Assembly: GCF_022749195.1 (NCBI RefSeq)
Contig: NZ_CP094226.1
Span: forward strand, 1,390,001 to 1,454,000
Length of the DNA stretch: 64,000 nucleotides
From: Streptococcus oralis
GTDB lineage: Bacteria > Bacillota > Bacilli > Lactobacillales > Streptococcaceae
Direction: 5' to 3'
Part shown: piece by piece, positions 54,259-63,035 of the stretch
How positions within the stretch are numbered: the stretch's first letter is position 1
How the letters are laid out: each line of letters begins with the position of its first letter
Notes under the pieces: model-generated
Database searches by the model: none
Seen by the model: the letters and a program-made list of their open reading frames with translations, nothing else
What the model was told of the DNA's origin: nothing
Made by a program: the position numbers and the translations under genes

Positions 54259-55023
54259 TTACCTTTCTAGTTCCTTTGCTATTGTCAAAGCGATAGTAAA
54301 AAAGGTCATGACATCAGCTGTCCGCTCTTCATGCCGAGCATCCCAGGTTCGGTTATGATGATCCACATAGTCAGCTGTGTAGAAGAACTGATAGACCTTG
54401 GTCTTGCGAAATTGGCTCCAAGCTATGATAGCTGAAGCTTCCATGTCTACTACTTGAGCACCAGCAACCAAGCGACGCTTGACCTTATCAGGCGTTTCCC
54501 GATAAAAAGCATCAGTCGTCCAGGTCTTGGTGCGGATATGCTCTATATCGTGCTTATCAAAGATGGCTTCTAGCTTAACTAACAAAGACTCGTCATAAGC
54601 GACTTCGTCACCCGGTGGGGCATAGTGATAGCTAGTCCCTTCATCTCGCAAAGCAGCTGCAGGCAAGATAATCTTGTCAGCCTCAATTGAGCGGTCCAAA
54701 ACGCCACAGGAACCTAGAATGATGAAATTTTTGAAGCCTCTGGTCGCCAACTCCTCCAGCTGGCCGACTATCATGGGAGCCCCAATTGGAGCCAACATAA
54801 CTGCTAGCTTGCTAGGTCCTTGGCGGTAAATATACCATGGATGCTGTCCGTTGATGCTTTTCAAATAGCCTCCTTGATAGACTTCTTCTGACTCAATCAA
54901 TCGTTTCAGAATTTCGCCATTAAAGGACAGGATGATGGTTTCGCATACCTCACCCTTGTCATGGACTGGCTTTTCAGTTGGCTCAATAACTGCTGCTACA
55001 TCTTCAAATTCCTCTAATAGCAT
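54259..55023 (-). CDS. Nucleoside phosphorylase (uridine phosphorylase-like)
   Basis: A 254-residue PNP/UDP-family enzyme. GSCGVLDRSIEADKIILP, split as GSCGVLDRSI then ADKIILPAAALRDEGTS, and VVDMEASAI are the phosphate-, ribose- and base-binding motifs. It cleaves a nucleoside with phosphate; the base preference is not fixed by sequence. Located in the pnp-to-cysS run, 13 bases after the small YdeI-like gene. Confidence 0.85.
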   Translation of the reverse strand: MLLEEFEDVAAVIEPTEKPVHDKGEVCETIILSFNGEILKRLIESEEVYQGGYLKSINGQHPWYIYRQGPSKLAVMLAPIGAPMIVGQLEELATRGFKNFIILGSCGVLDRSIEADKIILPAAALRDEGTSYHYAPPGDEVAYDESLLVKLEAIFDKHDIEHIRTKTWTTDAFYRETPDKVKRRLVAGAQVVDMEASAIIAWSQFRKTKVYQFFYTADYVDHHNRTWDARHEERTADVMTFFTIALTIAKELER

Positions 55024-55036
55024 AACTTCTCTTTCT

Positions 55037-55237
55037 TTAAGGCTCCAGCAAATCCGCCTTCATTTTATTTAGACGGCGCAGTTTGGTCTCATCTTTTTTG
55101 GCTTCACTGATATAATGAGCCCATTCACGCTGGTGGCTAGGTGGCAATTTTATAAAGCGCTCCTTAGCAAGACCATCCAAGTGTTCTTGCAACTCAAGAA
55201 CTGCCTGGTTCAAAATTGCATCTGATAAATCTGACAT
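55037..55237 (-). CDS. Short YdeI/OmdA-like protein
   Basis: A 66-residue protein resembling the C-terminal part of the YdeI/OmdA family (bacteriocin-protection, YdeI). The core LPPSHQREWAHYISEAKKDE matches the LPPSHRREYxxWIxEAKRxET pattern. It lacks the N-terminal domain, so it is a natural short form or a remnant. Role unknown. It is spaced within the operon between cysE and the phosphorylase gene, with GGAGG upstream. Confidence 0.7.
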   Translation of the reverse strand: MSDLSDAILNQAVLELQEHLDGLAKERFIKLPPSHQREWAHYISEAKKDETKLRRLNKMKADLLEP

Positions 55238-55286
55238 AGTTCTTACCTCCTGTCATACTTCACCTCGCTAACTTTGCTACCCTATC

Positions 55287-55904
55287 CTACAGACTTGATG
55301 AATGGTGACTGGCTTCACGGGCATGCTCTAGCTTGTCTAGATAGTATTCTCGTTTTTCTTCAACTTCGTGGATCGTCGGCTCATCTTTCTGTCCATGAAC
55401 TCGGACGATCTTAGCTGGGATTCCGACAACTGTCACATCGCTCGGAACATCTGCCACAACCACTGCACCCGCCCCAACTTTGGCTTTCTCTCCAATTTCA
55501 ATAGGGCCAATCACCTGAGCGTGGGCCGAAATCAGCGCCCCTTTTCGAACAGTCGGATGGCGTTTGCCAACATCCTTCCCTGTTCCACCAAGAGTCACTC
55601 CGTGATAGAGAAGAACGCCTTTTTCAACAATCGCCGTCTCTCCAATCACCAGACCTGAACCATGGTCGATAAAAACACCTGATTCTATCTGGGCACCCGG
55701 ATGAATCTCAATCTGGGTCCAAAAGCGCCAAAACTGACTGTGCATCCGAGCCAGGAGTTTGAAGCCGTGCTTCCAGAGAAAATGCGAGAGACGGTGAGCC
55801 GCTAAGGCCTTTACACCTGGATAAGTCAGCAAAACTTCCAAACTGTTGCGTGCCGCTGGATCATTTTCTTTTACAATATCAATGGTTTCGCGCCACCATC
55901 CCAT
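55287..55904 (-). CDS. cysE: Serine O-acetyltransferase
   Basis: A 205-residue acetyltransferase that makes O-acetylserine, the first step of cysteine synthesis. The N-terminal helical cap is followed by a left-handed beta-helix of hexapeptide repeats (IDHGSGLVIGETAIVEKG, split as IDHGSGLVIGET and VEKGVLLYHGVTLG), and the active-site region HGVTLGGTG is complete. It starts 15 bases after pnp and lies upstream of cysS, giving a cysteine-supply link in one operon. Confidence 0.94.
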   Translation of the reverse strand: MGWWRETIDIVKENDPAARNSLEVLLTYPGVKALAAHRLSHFLWKHGFKLLARMHSQFWRFWTQIEIHPGAQIESGVFIDHGSGLVIGETAIVEKGVLLYHGVTLGGTGKDVGKRHPTVRKGALISAHAQVIGPIEIGEKAKVGAGAVVVADVPSDVTVVGIPAKIVRVHGQKDEPTIHEVEEKREYYLDKLEHAREASHHSSSL

Positions 55905-55919
55905 ACATTTCTCCTTTTC

Positions 55920-58133
55920 TTATTCTGAATCTTTTGGTGTTTCTGTAACTTCTTTCTTAGGTTTGTGGTCCTTATGATAACGTGGACGGTGAGGTCGCTC
56001 AGACTTTTCACCTTTTTCTTCATGCTCAGGTTTTGGCGGACGAGGAAGAAGAGCCTTCATAGAGGCATCGATACGACCTTTTTCATCAATCTTGATAACC
56101 TTAACATCGACTTCATCACCGATAGCTACCAAGTCCTCAACACGGTTGGTACGAGTCCAAGCCATTTCAGAAATGTGCACAAGTGCATCTGTCTTATCAA
56201 AGAGGTTGACAAAGGCACCAAATTTCTCGATACGAACAACCTTAGCATGGTAAACTTCATCCACTTTGGCTTCACGAACCAAACCAGCGATGATTTCTTT
56301 GGTACGGTTAATGGCATCTTGGTCACTAGAATAGATAGATACATTACCTTCTTCATCGATATCAATCTTAACGCCTGTTTCAGCGATAATCTTGTCAATA
56401 GTTTCCCCACCCTTACCGATGACAATCTTAATCTTGTCCACATCAATCTTGATGGTATCAATTTTCGGTGCAGTTGGAGCCAATTCTGGACGAACTTCTG
56501 GAATGGTTGCTTCAATCACATCAAGGATTTCAAAACGAGCTTTCTTGGCTTGAGCAAGGGCCTCAGTCAAGATTTCTGCAGTAATTCCTTGAATCTTGAT
56601 ATCCATTTGAAGAGCTGTAATCCCGTCACGAGTACCAGCAACCTTGAAGTCCATATCTCCAAAGTGGTCTTCCAATCCTTGGATATCGGTCAATACTGTG
56701 TAGTTATTACCATCTGAGATGAGACCCATGGCAATACCAGCTACTGGCGCCTTGATTGGCACACCACCAGCCATAAGGGCAAGCGTTCCCGCACAGATAG
56801 AAGCTTGAGAAGAAGAACCATTTGATTCCAAGACCTCAGCTACCAAGCGGATAGCGTATGGGAATTCTTCCAAGCTTGGCAAGACTTGAGCAAGAGCACG
56901 TTCACCGAGAGCCCCATGACCAATTTCACGACGACCAGGCGCACCGTAACGACCTGTTTCCCCTACAGAGTATTGAGGGAAGTTATAGTGGTGCATAAAG
57001 CGTTTCTTGTACTCTGGATCCAAACCATCGATGATTTGAGTTTCTCCCATCGGAGCCAAGGTCAAGACTGAAAGGGCTTGAGTTTGGCCACGAGTAAAGA
57101 GACCTGAACCGTGCACACGAGGAAGAAAGTCAACAACCGCATCCAAAGGACGGATTTCATCAACCTTACGACCGTCAGGACGCACCTTGTCTTCTGTAAT
57201 CAAACGGCGCACTTCAGCGTGTTCCATTTGTTCCAAGATTTCAGCCACATCACGCATAATACGGTCAAATTCTTCGTGGTCTGCATATTTTTCTTCATAC
57301 ACCGCAGTCACTTGGTCTTTAACTGCTTGAGTCGCAGCTTCACGAGCTAATTTTTCTTCTACTTGAACCGCTTTTTGAAGGTCACTGTTGTAGGCTGCGA
57401 TGATTTCAGCCTGTAATTCAGCGTCTACATGAAGCAATTCCACTTCTGCTTTTTCCTTACCGACCGCAGCAACGATTTCTTCTTGGAAGGCAATCAATTC
57501 TTTGACTGCTTCATGCCCTTTGAGAAGGGCTTCCAACATGATTTCTTCTGACAATTCTTTGGCACCAGACTCAACCATGTTGATAGCGTGTTTGGTCCCA
57601 GCTACTGTCAATTCAAGAAGCGATTGCTCTGCCTGTTCTTGAGTAGGGTTGATAATGATTTGACCATCTACATAACCCACTTGTACCCCAGCGATTGGTC
57701 CGTCAAACGGGATGTCTGAAATAGAAAGTGCCAAGGATGAACCAAACATAGCTGCCATTGGTGCAGATGCATTTTCATCGTAAGAAAGAACTGTGTTGAT
57801 GACTTGGACTTCATTACGGAACCCCTCCGCAAACATAGGACGGATTGGACGGTCAATCAAACGCGCTGTCAAAGTCGCATCTGTTGAAGGACGTCCTTCA
57901 CGTTTCATAAAGCCACCAGGAAACTTCCCAGCCGCATACATTTTTTCTTCGTAGTTGACTTGAAGAGGGAAGAAATCCCCAGTTGCCATCTTCTTAGACA
58001 TAACGGCCGCAGTCAAGACAGTTGACTCACCGTAACGCACAACAACCGAGCCATTTGCTTGCTTAGCAACCTGACCAGTCTCTACGATTAACTCACGACC
58101 CGCAAAAGTCGTTTGAAACACTTGTTTTGTCAT
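55920..58133 (-). CDS. pnp: Polynucleotide phosphorylase
   Basis: A 737-residue 3'-5' phosphorolytic exoribonuclease for mRNA turnover. Two RNase PH-like domains, a KH domain ([11 protein letters not shown]), and an S1 domain ([14 protein letters not shown]) are in the usual order. The C-terminal tail is rich in Glu/Lys/Arg. The start with AAGGGGATT before the ATG was chosen over a 38-codon upstream extension. First gene of the long operon; a structured leader lies upstream. Confidence 0.96.
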   Translation of the reverse strand: MTKQVFQTTFAGRELIVETGQVAKQANGSVVVRYGESTVLTAAVMSKKMATGDFFPLQVNYEEKMYAAGKFPGGFMKREGRPSTDATLTARLIDRPIRPMFAEGFRNEVQVINTVLSYDENASAPMAAMFGSSLALSISDIPFDGPIAGVQVGYVDGQIIINPTQEQAEQSLLELTVAGTKHAINMVESGAKELSEEIMLEALLKGHEAVKELIAFQEEIVAAVGKEKAEVELLHVDAELQAEIIAAYNSDLQKAVQVEEKLAREAATQAVKDQVTAVYEEKYADHEEFDRIMRDVAEILEQMEHAEVRRLITEDKVRPDGRKVDEIRPLDAVVDFLPRVHGSGLFTRGQTQALSVLTLAPMGETQIIDGLDPEYKKRFMHHYNFPQYSVGETGRYGAPGRREIGHGALGERALAQVLPSLEEFPYAIRLVAEVLESNGSSSQASICAGTLALMAGGVPIKAPVAGIAMGLISDGNNYTVLTDIQGLEDHFGDMDFKVAGTRDGITALQMDIKIQGITAEILTEALAQAKKARFEILDVIEATIPEVRPELAPTAPKIDTIKIDVDKIKIVIGKGGETIDKIIAETGVKIDIDEEGNVSIYSSDQDAINRTKEIIAGLVREAKVDEVYHAKVVRIEKFGAFVNLFDKTDALVHISEMAWTRTNRVEDLVAIGDEVDVKVIKIDEKGRIDASMKALLPRPPKPEHEEKGEKSERPHRPRYHKDHKPKKEVTETPKDSE

Positions 58134-58157
58134 TTTAATCCCCTTTGGATTGATGAA

Positions 58158-58163
58158 ATTATA
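58158..58163 (-). promoter_or_regulatory. Candidate proximal -10 box of pnp
   Basis: TATAAT on the minus strand 24 bases before the ATG. The -35 is poor. Confidence 0.4.
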
Positions 58164-58210
58164 CGCCTTGCCTACAAAGATCAAGATACTAAGGTCGCAA
58201 AAAGCAAAGT

Positions 58211-58255
58211 AAAAATAGGAAACTGGCGAAGTCTTCGATGAAGACAAGACAGTTT
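58211..58255 (-). terminator. Attenuator-like hairpin in the pnp leader
   Basis: Arms AAACTG and CAGTTT with an inner GTCTTC/GAAGAC stem; minus-strand T-rich sequence follows. It lies between a distal promoter and pnp, so it may act as an attenuator or close a small RNA. Confidence 0.5.
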
Positions 58256-58310
58256 ATCTTTTTTTCACAGCTTTTCGGCCGAGTTCAATTTTCAAGATAC
58301 AAATCATTAG

Positions 58311-58411
58311 AAAGGTTTGATGCTAAAGCATCTAATCCTTTCACGCTAATCGCTATTAGGCGATTAGCTAAATGCTTTACTAACTCTCTCGTCAAATAAC
58401 ATCGATTTGAC
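58311..58411 (-). promoter_or_regulatory. Three consecutive inverted repeats in the pnp leader
   Basis: Three hairpins in a row: GATGCT/AGCATC with AAAGG ends (58311-58341), a perfect GCTAATCGC/GCGATTAGC (58345-58368), and GTCAAA/TTTGAC (58391-58411). They precede the attenuator-like hairpin. A 17-codon open frame (58307-58254, starting Met-Ile-Cys-Ile) lies between them. No known riboswitch recognised. Confidence 0.5.
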
Positions 58412-58541
58412 TCGTTCGTGTCGCTCAAACTAAATACTGAAAAGAACAAATTATGAAAAAATTTCTATCATAAAATTGAGAATCGACAAAGCCTTTAACA
58501 CTTTTATACCCTCATCTTTGTATCAAGTACGTACAGAGTCT

Positions 58542-58550
58542 ATTTTATCA
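58542..58550 (-). promoter_or_regulatory. Candidate distal promoter of the pnp leader
   Basis: Extended -10 TGATAAAAT on the minus strand, giving a leader of about 400 bases to the pnp start; no strong -35. Confidence 0.4.
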
Positions 58551-58582
58551 TATTTTTCTTAAAAAGTGCGGGCTTTTCTATT

Positions 58583-58620
58583 AAAAAGGAACCATTCCCC
58601 TCACCTGAGAAGAATGGTTT
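58583..58620 (-). terminator. Terminator of the metE-metF operon
   Basis: Minus-strand arms AACCATTC and GAATGGTT with a 14-base loop, then T-rich sequence. Confidence 0.8.
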
Positions 58621-58628
58621 GCTTTTTA

Positions 58629-59495
58629 TTATCCTAAAGACTGATGGTTAAACAAGGCATGGGTTGCTTGGTGGATGTATTTTGCTGTTTCAGCATTGTT
58701 CATAGTGTAGAGATGCACACCTGCGACATCCTGAGTTACCAAGTCCACGATCTGATCCACGGCATAGGCAAGTCCTGCTGCTCTGAGCGACTCAGGGTCA
58801 TGCTCATACTTGTCTAAGATGGCCTTAAATTTACGTGGAAGATGGATATTCTCACAAGTCTTCAAGAGACGAAGCGCTTGATTACGGTTAAGAATGGGCA
58901 TGATCCCCGCATGAATAGGAACATCAATCCCTGCCAAGGTACACTTGTCTTGGAAATCGTAGAAACGCTCATTGTCAAAGAAAAGTTGCGTTACGAGGCT
59001 GGAACAGCCTGCATCCACTTTCTTCTTGAGATTTTGAATATCTGAGATTTGGTTTGGCGAGTCAGGATGCCCCTCTGGGTAGCAAGCGCCAATAATATCA
59101 AAGTGAGGAGCTTGTTCCTTGATGAACTCGATCAAATCTGTTGCGTAGCGGAAATCCTTTTGCGGTTCCACATCAGGGATAATATCCCCACGCAAGGCCA
59201 AGATTTTCTGTACCCCAACCTTATCCAAGTCTGTAATGGTTTCAGCAACCTTTTCCTTGGTCAGATAGATAGCTGGCAAGTGGGCAATGGTTGGAATCGC
59301 CAAGTCATTCTGGATAAAGTCAGCCAAACGAACCGTTGTTTCCTTGATATTAAATTTATTATTGCTGGCAGTCACACTGATAAAGTGCGGTGTCAGCTCC
59401 CGCATATCCTGCAAGGCTGAAATAATTTTATCATTACCTACAGCTGGGTTTGGAGGGAACACTTCAAATGAAAGTGACGGAGTTTGGCGTGACAT
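58629..59495 (-). CDS. metF: 5,10-methylenetetrahydrofolate reductase
   Basis: A 288-residue FAD enzyme that makes 5-methyltetrahydrofolate, the methyl donor for MetE. SFEVFPP at the N-terminus (catalytic Glu), ALRGDIIPD and the late HAGIMPI segment are typical. Tandem ATG codons two apart occur; the second has the better spacing to AAGGATA and gives the usual N-terminus. It follows metE by 94 bases, and both should be induced by the MET-box regulator. Confidence 0.94.
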   Translation of the reverse strand: MSRQTPSLSFEVFPPNPAVGNDKIISALQDMRELTPHFISVTASNNKFNIKETTVRLADFIQNDLAIPTIAHLPAIYLTKEKVAETITDLDKVGVQKILALRGDIIPDVEPQKDFRYATDLIEFIKEQAPHFDIIGACYPEGHPDSPNQISDIQNLKKKVDAGCSSLVTQLFFDNERFYDFQDKCTLAGIDVPIHAGIMPILNRNQALRLLKTCENIHLPRKFKAILDKYEHDPESLRAAGLAYAVDQIVDLVTQDVAGVHLYTMNNAETAKYIHQATHALFNHQSLG

Positions 59496-59589
59496 AGTCA
59501 TTATCCTTTTCTTTTTGATTTCATGATTGCTAAGCCGGCTTGGGCCAAGCAGTTCCTTGATCAGTCAGTGTCACGAGAGAAATCTTATC

Positions 59590-61839
59590 TTATAATTTCT
59601 CACGCGCAGCTTTTGCTGCTTCGACAAGGCGGATCAAGCTTTCTTTTGTTTCTGGAATACCACGTGTTTTCAAACCACAGTCAGGGTTGATCCAAACTTT
59701 CTTGCTTGGAACTTTGGCAAGAATAGCATCGATTGTGTGGTCAATTTCGCCTTCATTTGGCACACGAGGTGAGTGGATATCGTAAACCCCAGGTCCCACT
59801 TCTGTTTGGAAGTTTTTCGCTTTGAGTTCGTCTAAGATTTCAAGGTTTGAACGGCTTGCTTCAAAGGAAATAACGTCCGCATCCATGTTGTCAATAGCTG
59901 GGATGATATCTGTAAATTCTGAGTAACACATGTGAGTGTGGATTTGAGTGTCTGGCGCTACTGTTGAGTGTACCAAGCGGAAGGCTGGAATAGCCCAGTC
60001 AAGGTAGTCTTCGTACCAGTCGCTACGACGGAGTGGCAATTTCTCACGAAGAGCAGCCTCGTCGATTTGGATGATTTTCACACCTGCAGCTTCAAGGTCA
60101 AGAACTTCATCCTTGATAGCAAGAGCGATTTGGAGAGTAGAATCCTTGATAGAGATGTCTTCACGTGGGAATGACCAGTTAAGGATGGTAACAGGTCCTG
60201 TCAACATACCTTTAACAGGTTTGTCAGTACGGCTTTGTGCGTAGCTAGACCATTTGACAGTGATAGGGTTAAGACGAGTCACATCACCCCAGATGATTGG
60301 TGGTTTCACCCCACGCATACCGTATGATTGTACCCAACCATTCTTAGAGAAGAGGTAACCTGACAAGTTTTGACCGAAATACTCAACCATGTCGTTACGC
60401 TCGAATTCACCGTGAACAAGCACGTCAAATCCAACTTCTTCTTGCCATTTGATCCATTCGTCGATGGTTTCAGCAAGAAAGGCATCATATTCTTCTTGTG
60501 ACAATTCACCCTTACGGAAGGCCAAACGTTTGGCACGGACTTCCTTAGTTTGAGGGAATGAACCGATGGTTGTTGTTGGAAGGGCTGGAAGTTTAAAGGC
60601 TTCTTCTTGGATGGCTTCACGTTCTGCAAAGGCTGGCAAACGAGTGTAGTCTGCGTCTGTCAATCCAGCGATGCGCGCACGAAGTTCTGCGTTTTCACCC
60701 ACACGTTCAGTCGCAAAGAGTTCTTTGTTAGCTGCAAGTGCTTCTGCACCTTGACCATTGCGGATAGCATCCAAGTCACGAATCTCATCCAATTTTTCAA
60801 CTGCAAAGGCAAAGTGGTTCAAGATAGCTGGTTCAAATTCTTCGTTAGCTGTTGTAAATGGCACATGAAGAAGTGAGCATGAGCTAGTCAAAACGATGTT
60901 TTCAGCTGGGATTTGCTCAAGAACAGCCAAGCTCTTTTCATAGTTGTTACGCCAGATGTTTTTACCATTGACAATACCTGCATAGAGAGTCTTGTCAGCT
61001 GGAAAACCACCTTTAACGAGTTCAAGAGTTTTCTTACCTTCAACGAAGTCCAAACCGATGGCATCAACTGGCAAGTTCACAAGATCAGAGTAGACGTCAC
61101 GAACGTCACCGAAGTAAGTTTGAAGCAAGACTTCAAGACCTTTTTTATCAGCCAAAAGTTTGTTGTAGAGGTTCAAGAAGAGAGCTTTTTCTTCAGCTGT
61201 CAAATCTTTTACAAGAGCAGCTTCGTCGAGTTGGATGCGAGTTGCACCAAGTTCAGCTAATTTAGCAAAAACTTCTTGGTATGCAGCTACTAAGCTATCT
61301 ACGAAGTCTTCAGCTTTCACGCCTTCTTCAAAGTCTGACAATTGAAGGAAAGTGAATGGACCTACAAGAACAGGACGAGTGTTGAGACCAAGTTCTTTAG
61401 CTTCTTGGAACTCATCGAAAATCTTGTGACCTGCAAGTTTAACTTGAGTGTCTTTTTCAAATTTAGGCACGATGTAGTGGTAGTTGGTGTTAAACCATTT
61501 CTTCATCGGAAGGGCACGAACATCACCTTTTTCTCCCTGGTAACCACGACCCAAAGCAAAGTAACGCTCAAGGTCAGACAAGTCCAAGTTTTGAACTGAA
61601 GCAGGTACCACGTTGAAAAGGAAAGCTGCATCTAGGAAGTTGTCATAGTGAGAAAAGTCATTTGATGGGATTTCAGTGATGCCTTTTTCTTTGACAATGT
61701 TCCAGTGTTTTGCACGCAATTCTTTAGCCGCAGCCAAGAGTTCTTCTTCTGAGATTTCTTTTCTAAAGTATTTTTCAGTTGTAAATTTTAATTCGCGGAA
61801 TTCGCCCAAACGAGGGAAACCGATGATCGTAGTTGACAT
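59590..61839 (-). CDS. metE: Cobalamin-independent methionine synthase
   Basis: A 749-residue two-barrel enzyme that transfers the methyl group from 5-methyltetrahydropteroyl-triglutamate to homocysteine. The zinc ligands are seen in HTHMCYSEF (His and Cys) and [10 protein letters not shown] (Cys). N-terminal [15 protein letters not shown] is the folate-binding start. TTGGAGG precedes the ATG. A perfect MET-box lies about 80 bases upstream. Confidence 0.96.
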   Translation of the reverse strand: MSTTIIGFPRLGEFRELKFTTEKYFRKEISEEELLAAAKELRAKHWNIVKEKGITEIPSNDFSHYDNFLDAAFLFNVVPASVQNLDLSDLERYFALGRGYQGEKGDVRALPMKKWFNTNYHYIVPKFEKDTQVKLAGHKIFDEFQEAKELGLNTRPVLVGPFTFLQLSDFEEGVKAEDFVDSLVAAYQEVFAKLAELGATRIQLDEAALVKDLTAEEKALFLNLYNKLLADKKGLEVLLQTYFGDVRDVYSDLVNLPVDAIGLDFVEGKKTLELVKGGFPADKTLYAGIVNGKNIWRNNYEKSLAVLEQIPAENIVLTSSCSLLHVPFTTANEEFEPAILNHFAFAVEKLDEIRDLDAIRNGQGAEALAANKELFATERVGENAELRARIAGLTDADYTRLPAFAEREAIQEEAFKLPALPTTTIGSFPQTKEVRAKRLAFRKGELSQEEYDAFLAETIDEWIKWQEEVGFDVLVHGEFERNDMVEYFGQNLSGYLFSKNGWVQSYGMRGVKPPIIWGDVTRLNPITVKWSSYAQSRTDKPVKGMLTGPVTILNWSFPREDISIKDSTLQIALAIKDEVLDLEAAGVKIIQIDEAALREKLPLRRSDWYEDYLDWAIPAFRLVHSTVAPDTQIHTHMCYSEFTDIIPAIDNMDADVISFEASRSNLEILDELKAKNFQTEVGPGVYDIHSPRVPNEGEIDHTIDAILAKVPSKKVWINPDCGLKTRGIPETKESLIRLVEAAKAAREKL

Positions 61840-61919
61840 GATGTGTCCTCCAAAATTTGTTGTTGAAACTATCTTAACAGAAAAGAAAGGGTCTGTATAA
61901 TTGTAAAAAATTAGGCTTT

Positions 61920-61940
61920 GATATAGTTTGAAACTATATC
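61920..61940 (-). promoter_or_regulatory. MET-box upstream of metE
   Basis: A 21-base perfect palindrome, GATATAGTTT-G-AAACTATATC, matching the streptococcal MET-box consensus TATAGTTTnAAACTATA, bound by the LysR-type regulator MtaR/MetR. A degenerate half-site (TTGTTGAAACTATCT, 61859-61873) lies nearer the start. Confidence 0.85.
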
Positions 61941-61956
61941 ACTCTTTTGGACAAAA

Positions 61957-61989
61957 GAAAAAGACTTGAGACCAGTGTCTCAAATCCTT
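61957..61989 (-). terminator. Terminator after the Pyr_excise-like gene
   Basis: Minus-strand arms GATTTGAGAC and GTCTCAAGTC with a four-base loop and T run, between the MET-box and the upstream gene. The stretch 61990-62083 has an additional imperfect inverted repeat (AGCCATTGATG/ATGGCT) without a T run. Confidence 0.75.
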
Positions 61990-62083
61990 TGTATTGCTCG
62001 TTTTATTGCTGTATTTTAGTTGGAAAGCTCAAACGAGCCATTGATGATTCTCATCAGTGACTATGGCTTGTTATTAGAAAAGA

Positions 62084-62446
62084 CTATAGGTTGATCCCCT
62101 TCTCACGGAGATTAGCCAGACACTCCTCATAGTATTCTGCATCATGTTCACTATAGATGGGCTTGCCTAGCTTCTCCTCGAGTAAGTCTTGATACGGAGG
62201 ACAGGTCTTACCACGGTAGTTCTTGTCCAGCCACTCTGGACTGACATTGTAGCCACGGATTGCCATCTCCTCCATGATCAAGCGATGATAAGCATAGAGT
62301 TGATAGGGCGAGTGAGTAAAGACATAGTCCACCGTCGCATGCTTTCTCCCCCAGCCATTGCCACGCAATGCGCAACACTCTCGATGCTGCCCCAAAAGTT
62401 GCGGACGGGGAAGTTGTGAAATCAAATCCTCATGCCAAAGTCTCAT
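62084..62446 (-). CDS. Pyrimidine-dimer excision (DenV-like) family protein
   Basis: A 120-residue protein of the TIGR02328/Pyr_excise-like group. MRLWHEDLISQLPRPQLLGQ and HRECCALRGNGWGRKHATVDYV, given here in parts, are its hallmark N-terminal region, related to T4 endonuclease V, a glycosylase for UV pyrimidine dimers. The activity here is inferred; the catalytic first-residue mechanism needs Met removal to expose a Thr or similar, and here residue 2 is Arg, so it may not work the same way. Overlaps the upstream YbgA-like gene by 17 bases. Confidence 0.65.
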   Translation of the reverse strand: MRLWHEDLISQLPRPQLLGQHRECCALRGNGWGRKHATVDYVFTHSPYQLYAYHRLIMEEMAIRGYNVSPEWLDKNYRGKTCPPYQDLLEEKLGKPIYSEHDAEYYEECLANLREKGINL

Positions 62447-62834
62447 GGGAGTCTCCTTTCAGTAAAGTCGAATGTTGCAAGTAACTATTTGGATAGCGAT
62501 CAAGCAAGTCTAGAGTTTTAGCGATCAAGTCTTCCTTGGAAGCCTGACCAAAGCGGTAGCGATCCAGTAAGAGCATATAGTCTTTGCGCTCAGCATCTGT
62601 CGCTTTCTTTTTGAAATAGCCCCAAACATGCTGAAAGGCATTGCAAACCTGACCCCTGTGTTCTGGGATTTGACAGGCACGATCAATCATCTCTTGAACC
62701 TGACTCAGCTCCACCTCTTCATTCTTCAAGTATTGGCGAATCTCATTGTAAATATTACTGGAATGGCTCAAAACGAGATATTTGTTTCTAGCCCATAGTT
62801 GTTGGCACTGGGATTTTTGATTAGTTTGTTCCAT
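62430..62834 (-). CDS. YbgA/DUF1722-family protein
   Basis: A 134-residue protein of DUF1722 (YbgA-like). LWARNKYLVLSHSSNIYNEI and a lysine-rich helix with RQYLKNEE form the fold. In many bacteria this domain lies beside or fused to photolyase genes, suggesting a DNA-damage link. Here it is translationally coupled to the dimer-excision-like gene. AAGGAG precedes the ATG. Biochemical function unknown. Confidence 0.75.
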   Translation of the reverse strand: MEQTNQKSQCQQLWARNKYLVLSHSSNIYNEIRQYLKNEEVELSQVQEMIDRACQIPEHRGQVCNAFQHVWGYFKKKATDAERKDYMLLLDRYRFGQASKEDLIAKTLDLLDRYPNSYLQHSTLLKGDSHETLA

Positions 62835-62938
62835 GTTTCTCCTTACTTTCTATCAGTTTCCAGGAAATATGGAAACAAAGTTTTGTCTAAACCTCTTTCA
62901 AAAAATGTATTATTATTTCTATTTTATCATAATTCTAT

Positions 62939-62968
62939 AAAAATCACTCGACCTGAATAGATCGAGTG
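62939..62968 (-). terminator. Terminator after the AbiH-like gene
   Basis: Arms CACTCGA and TCGAGTG around ten bases, followed on the minus strand by ATTTTTA. Confidence 0.7.
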
Positions 62969-63035
62969 GGGTAGAATTATTTTTAAATAAGATTTTATAA
63001 TAGTATTCTATAACTTCAATTACTTTGTGACTATA

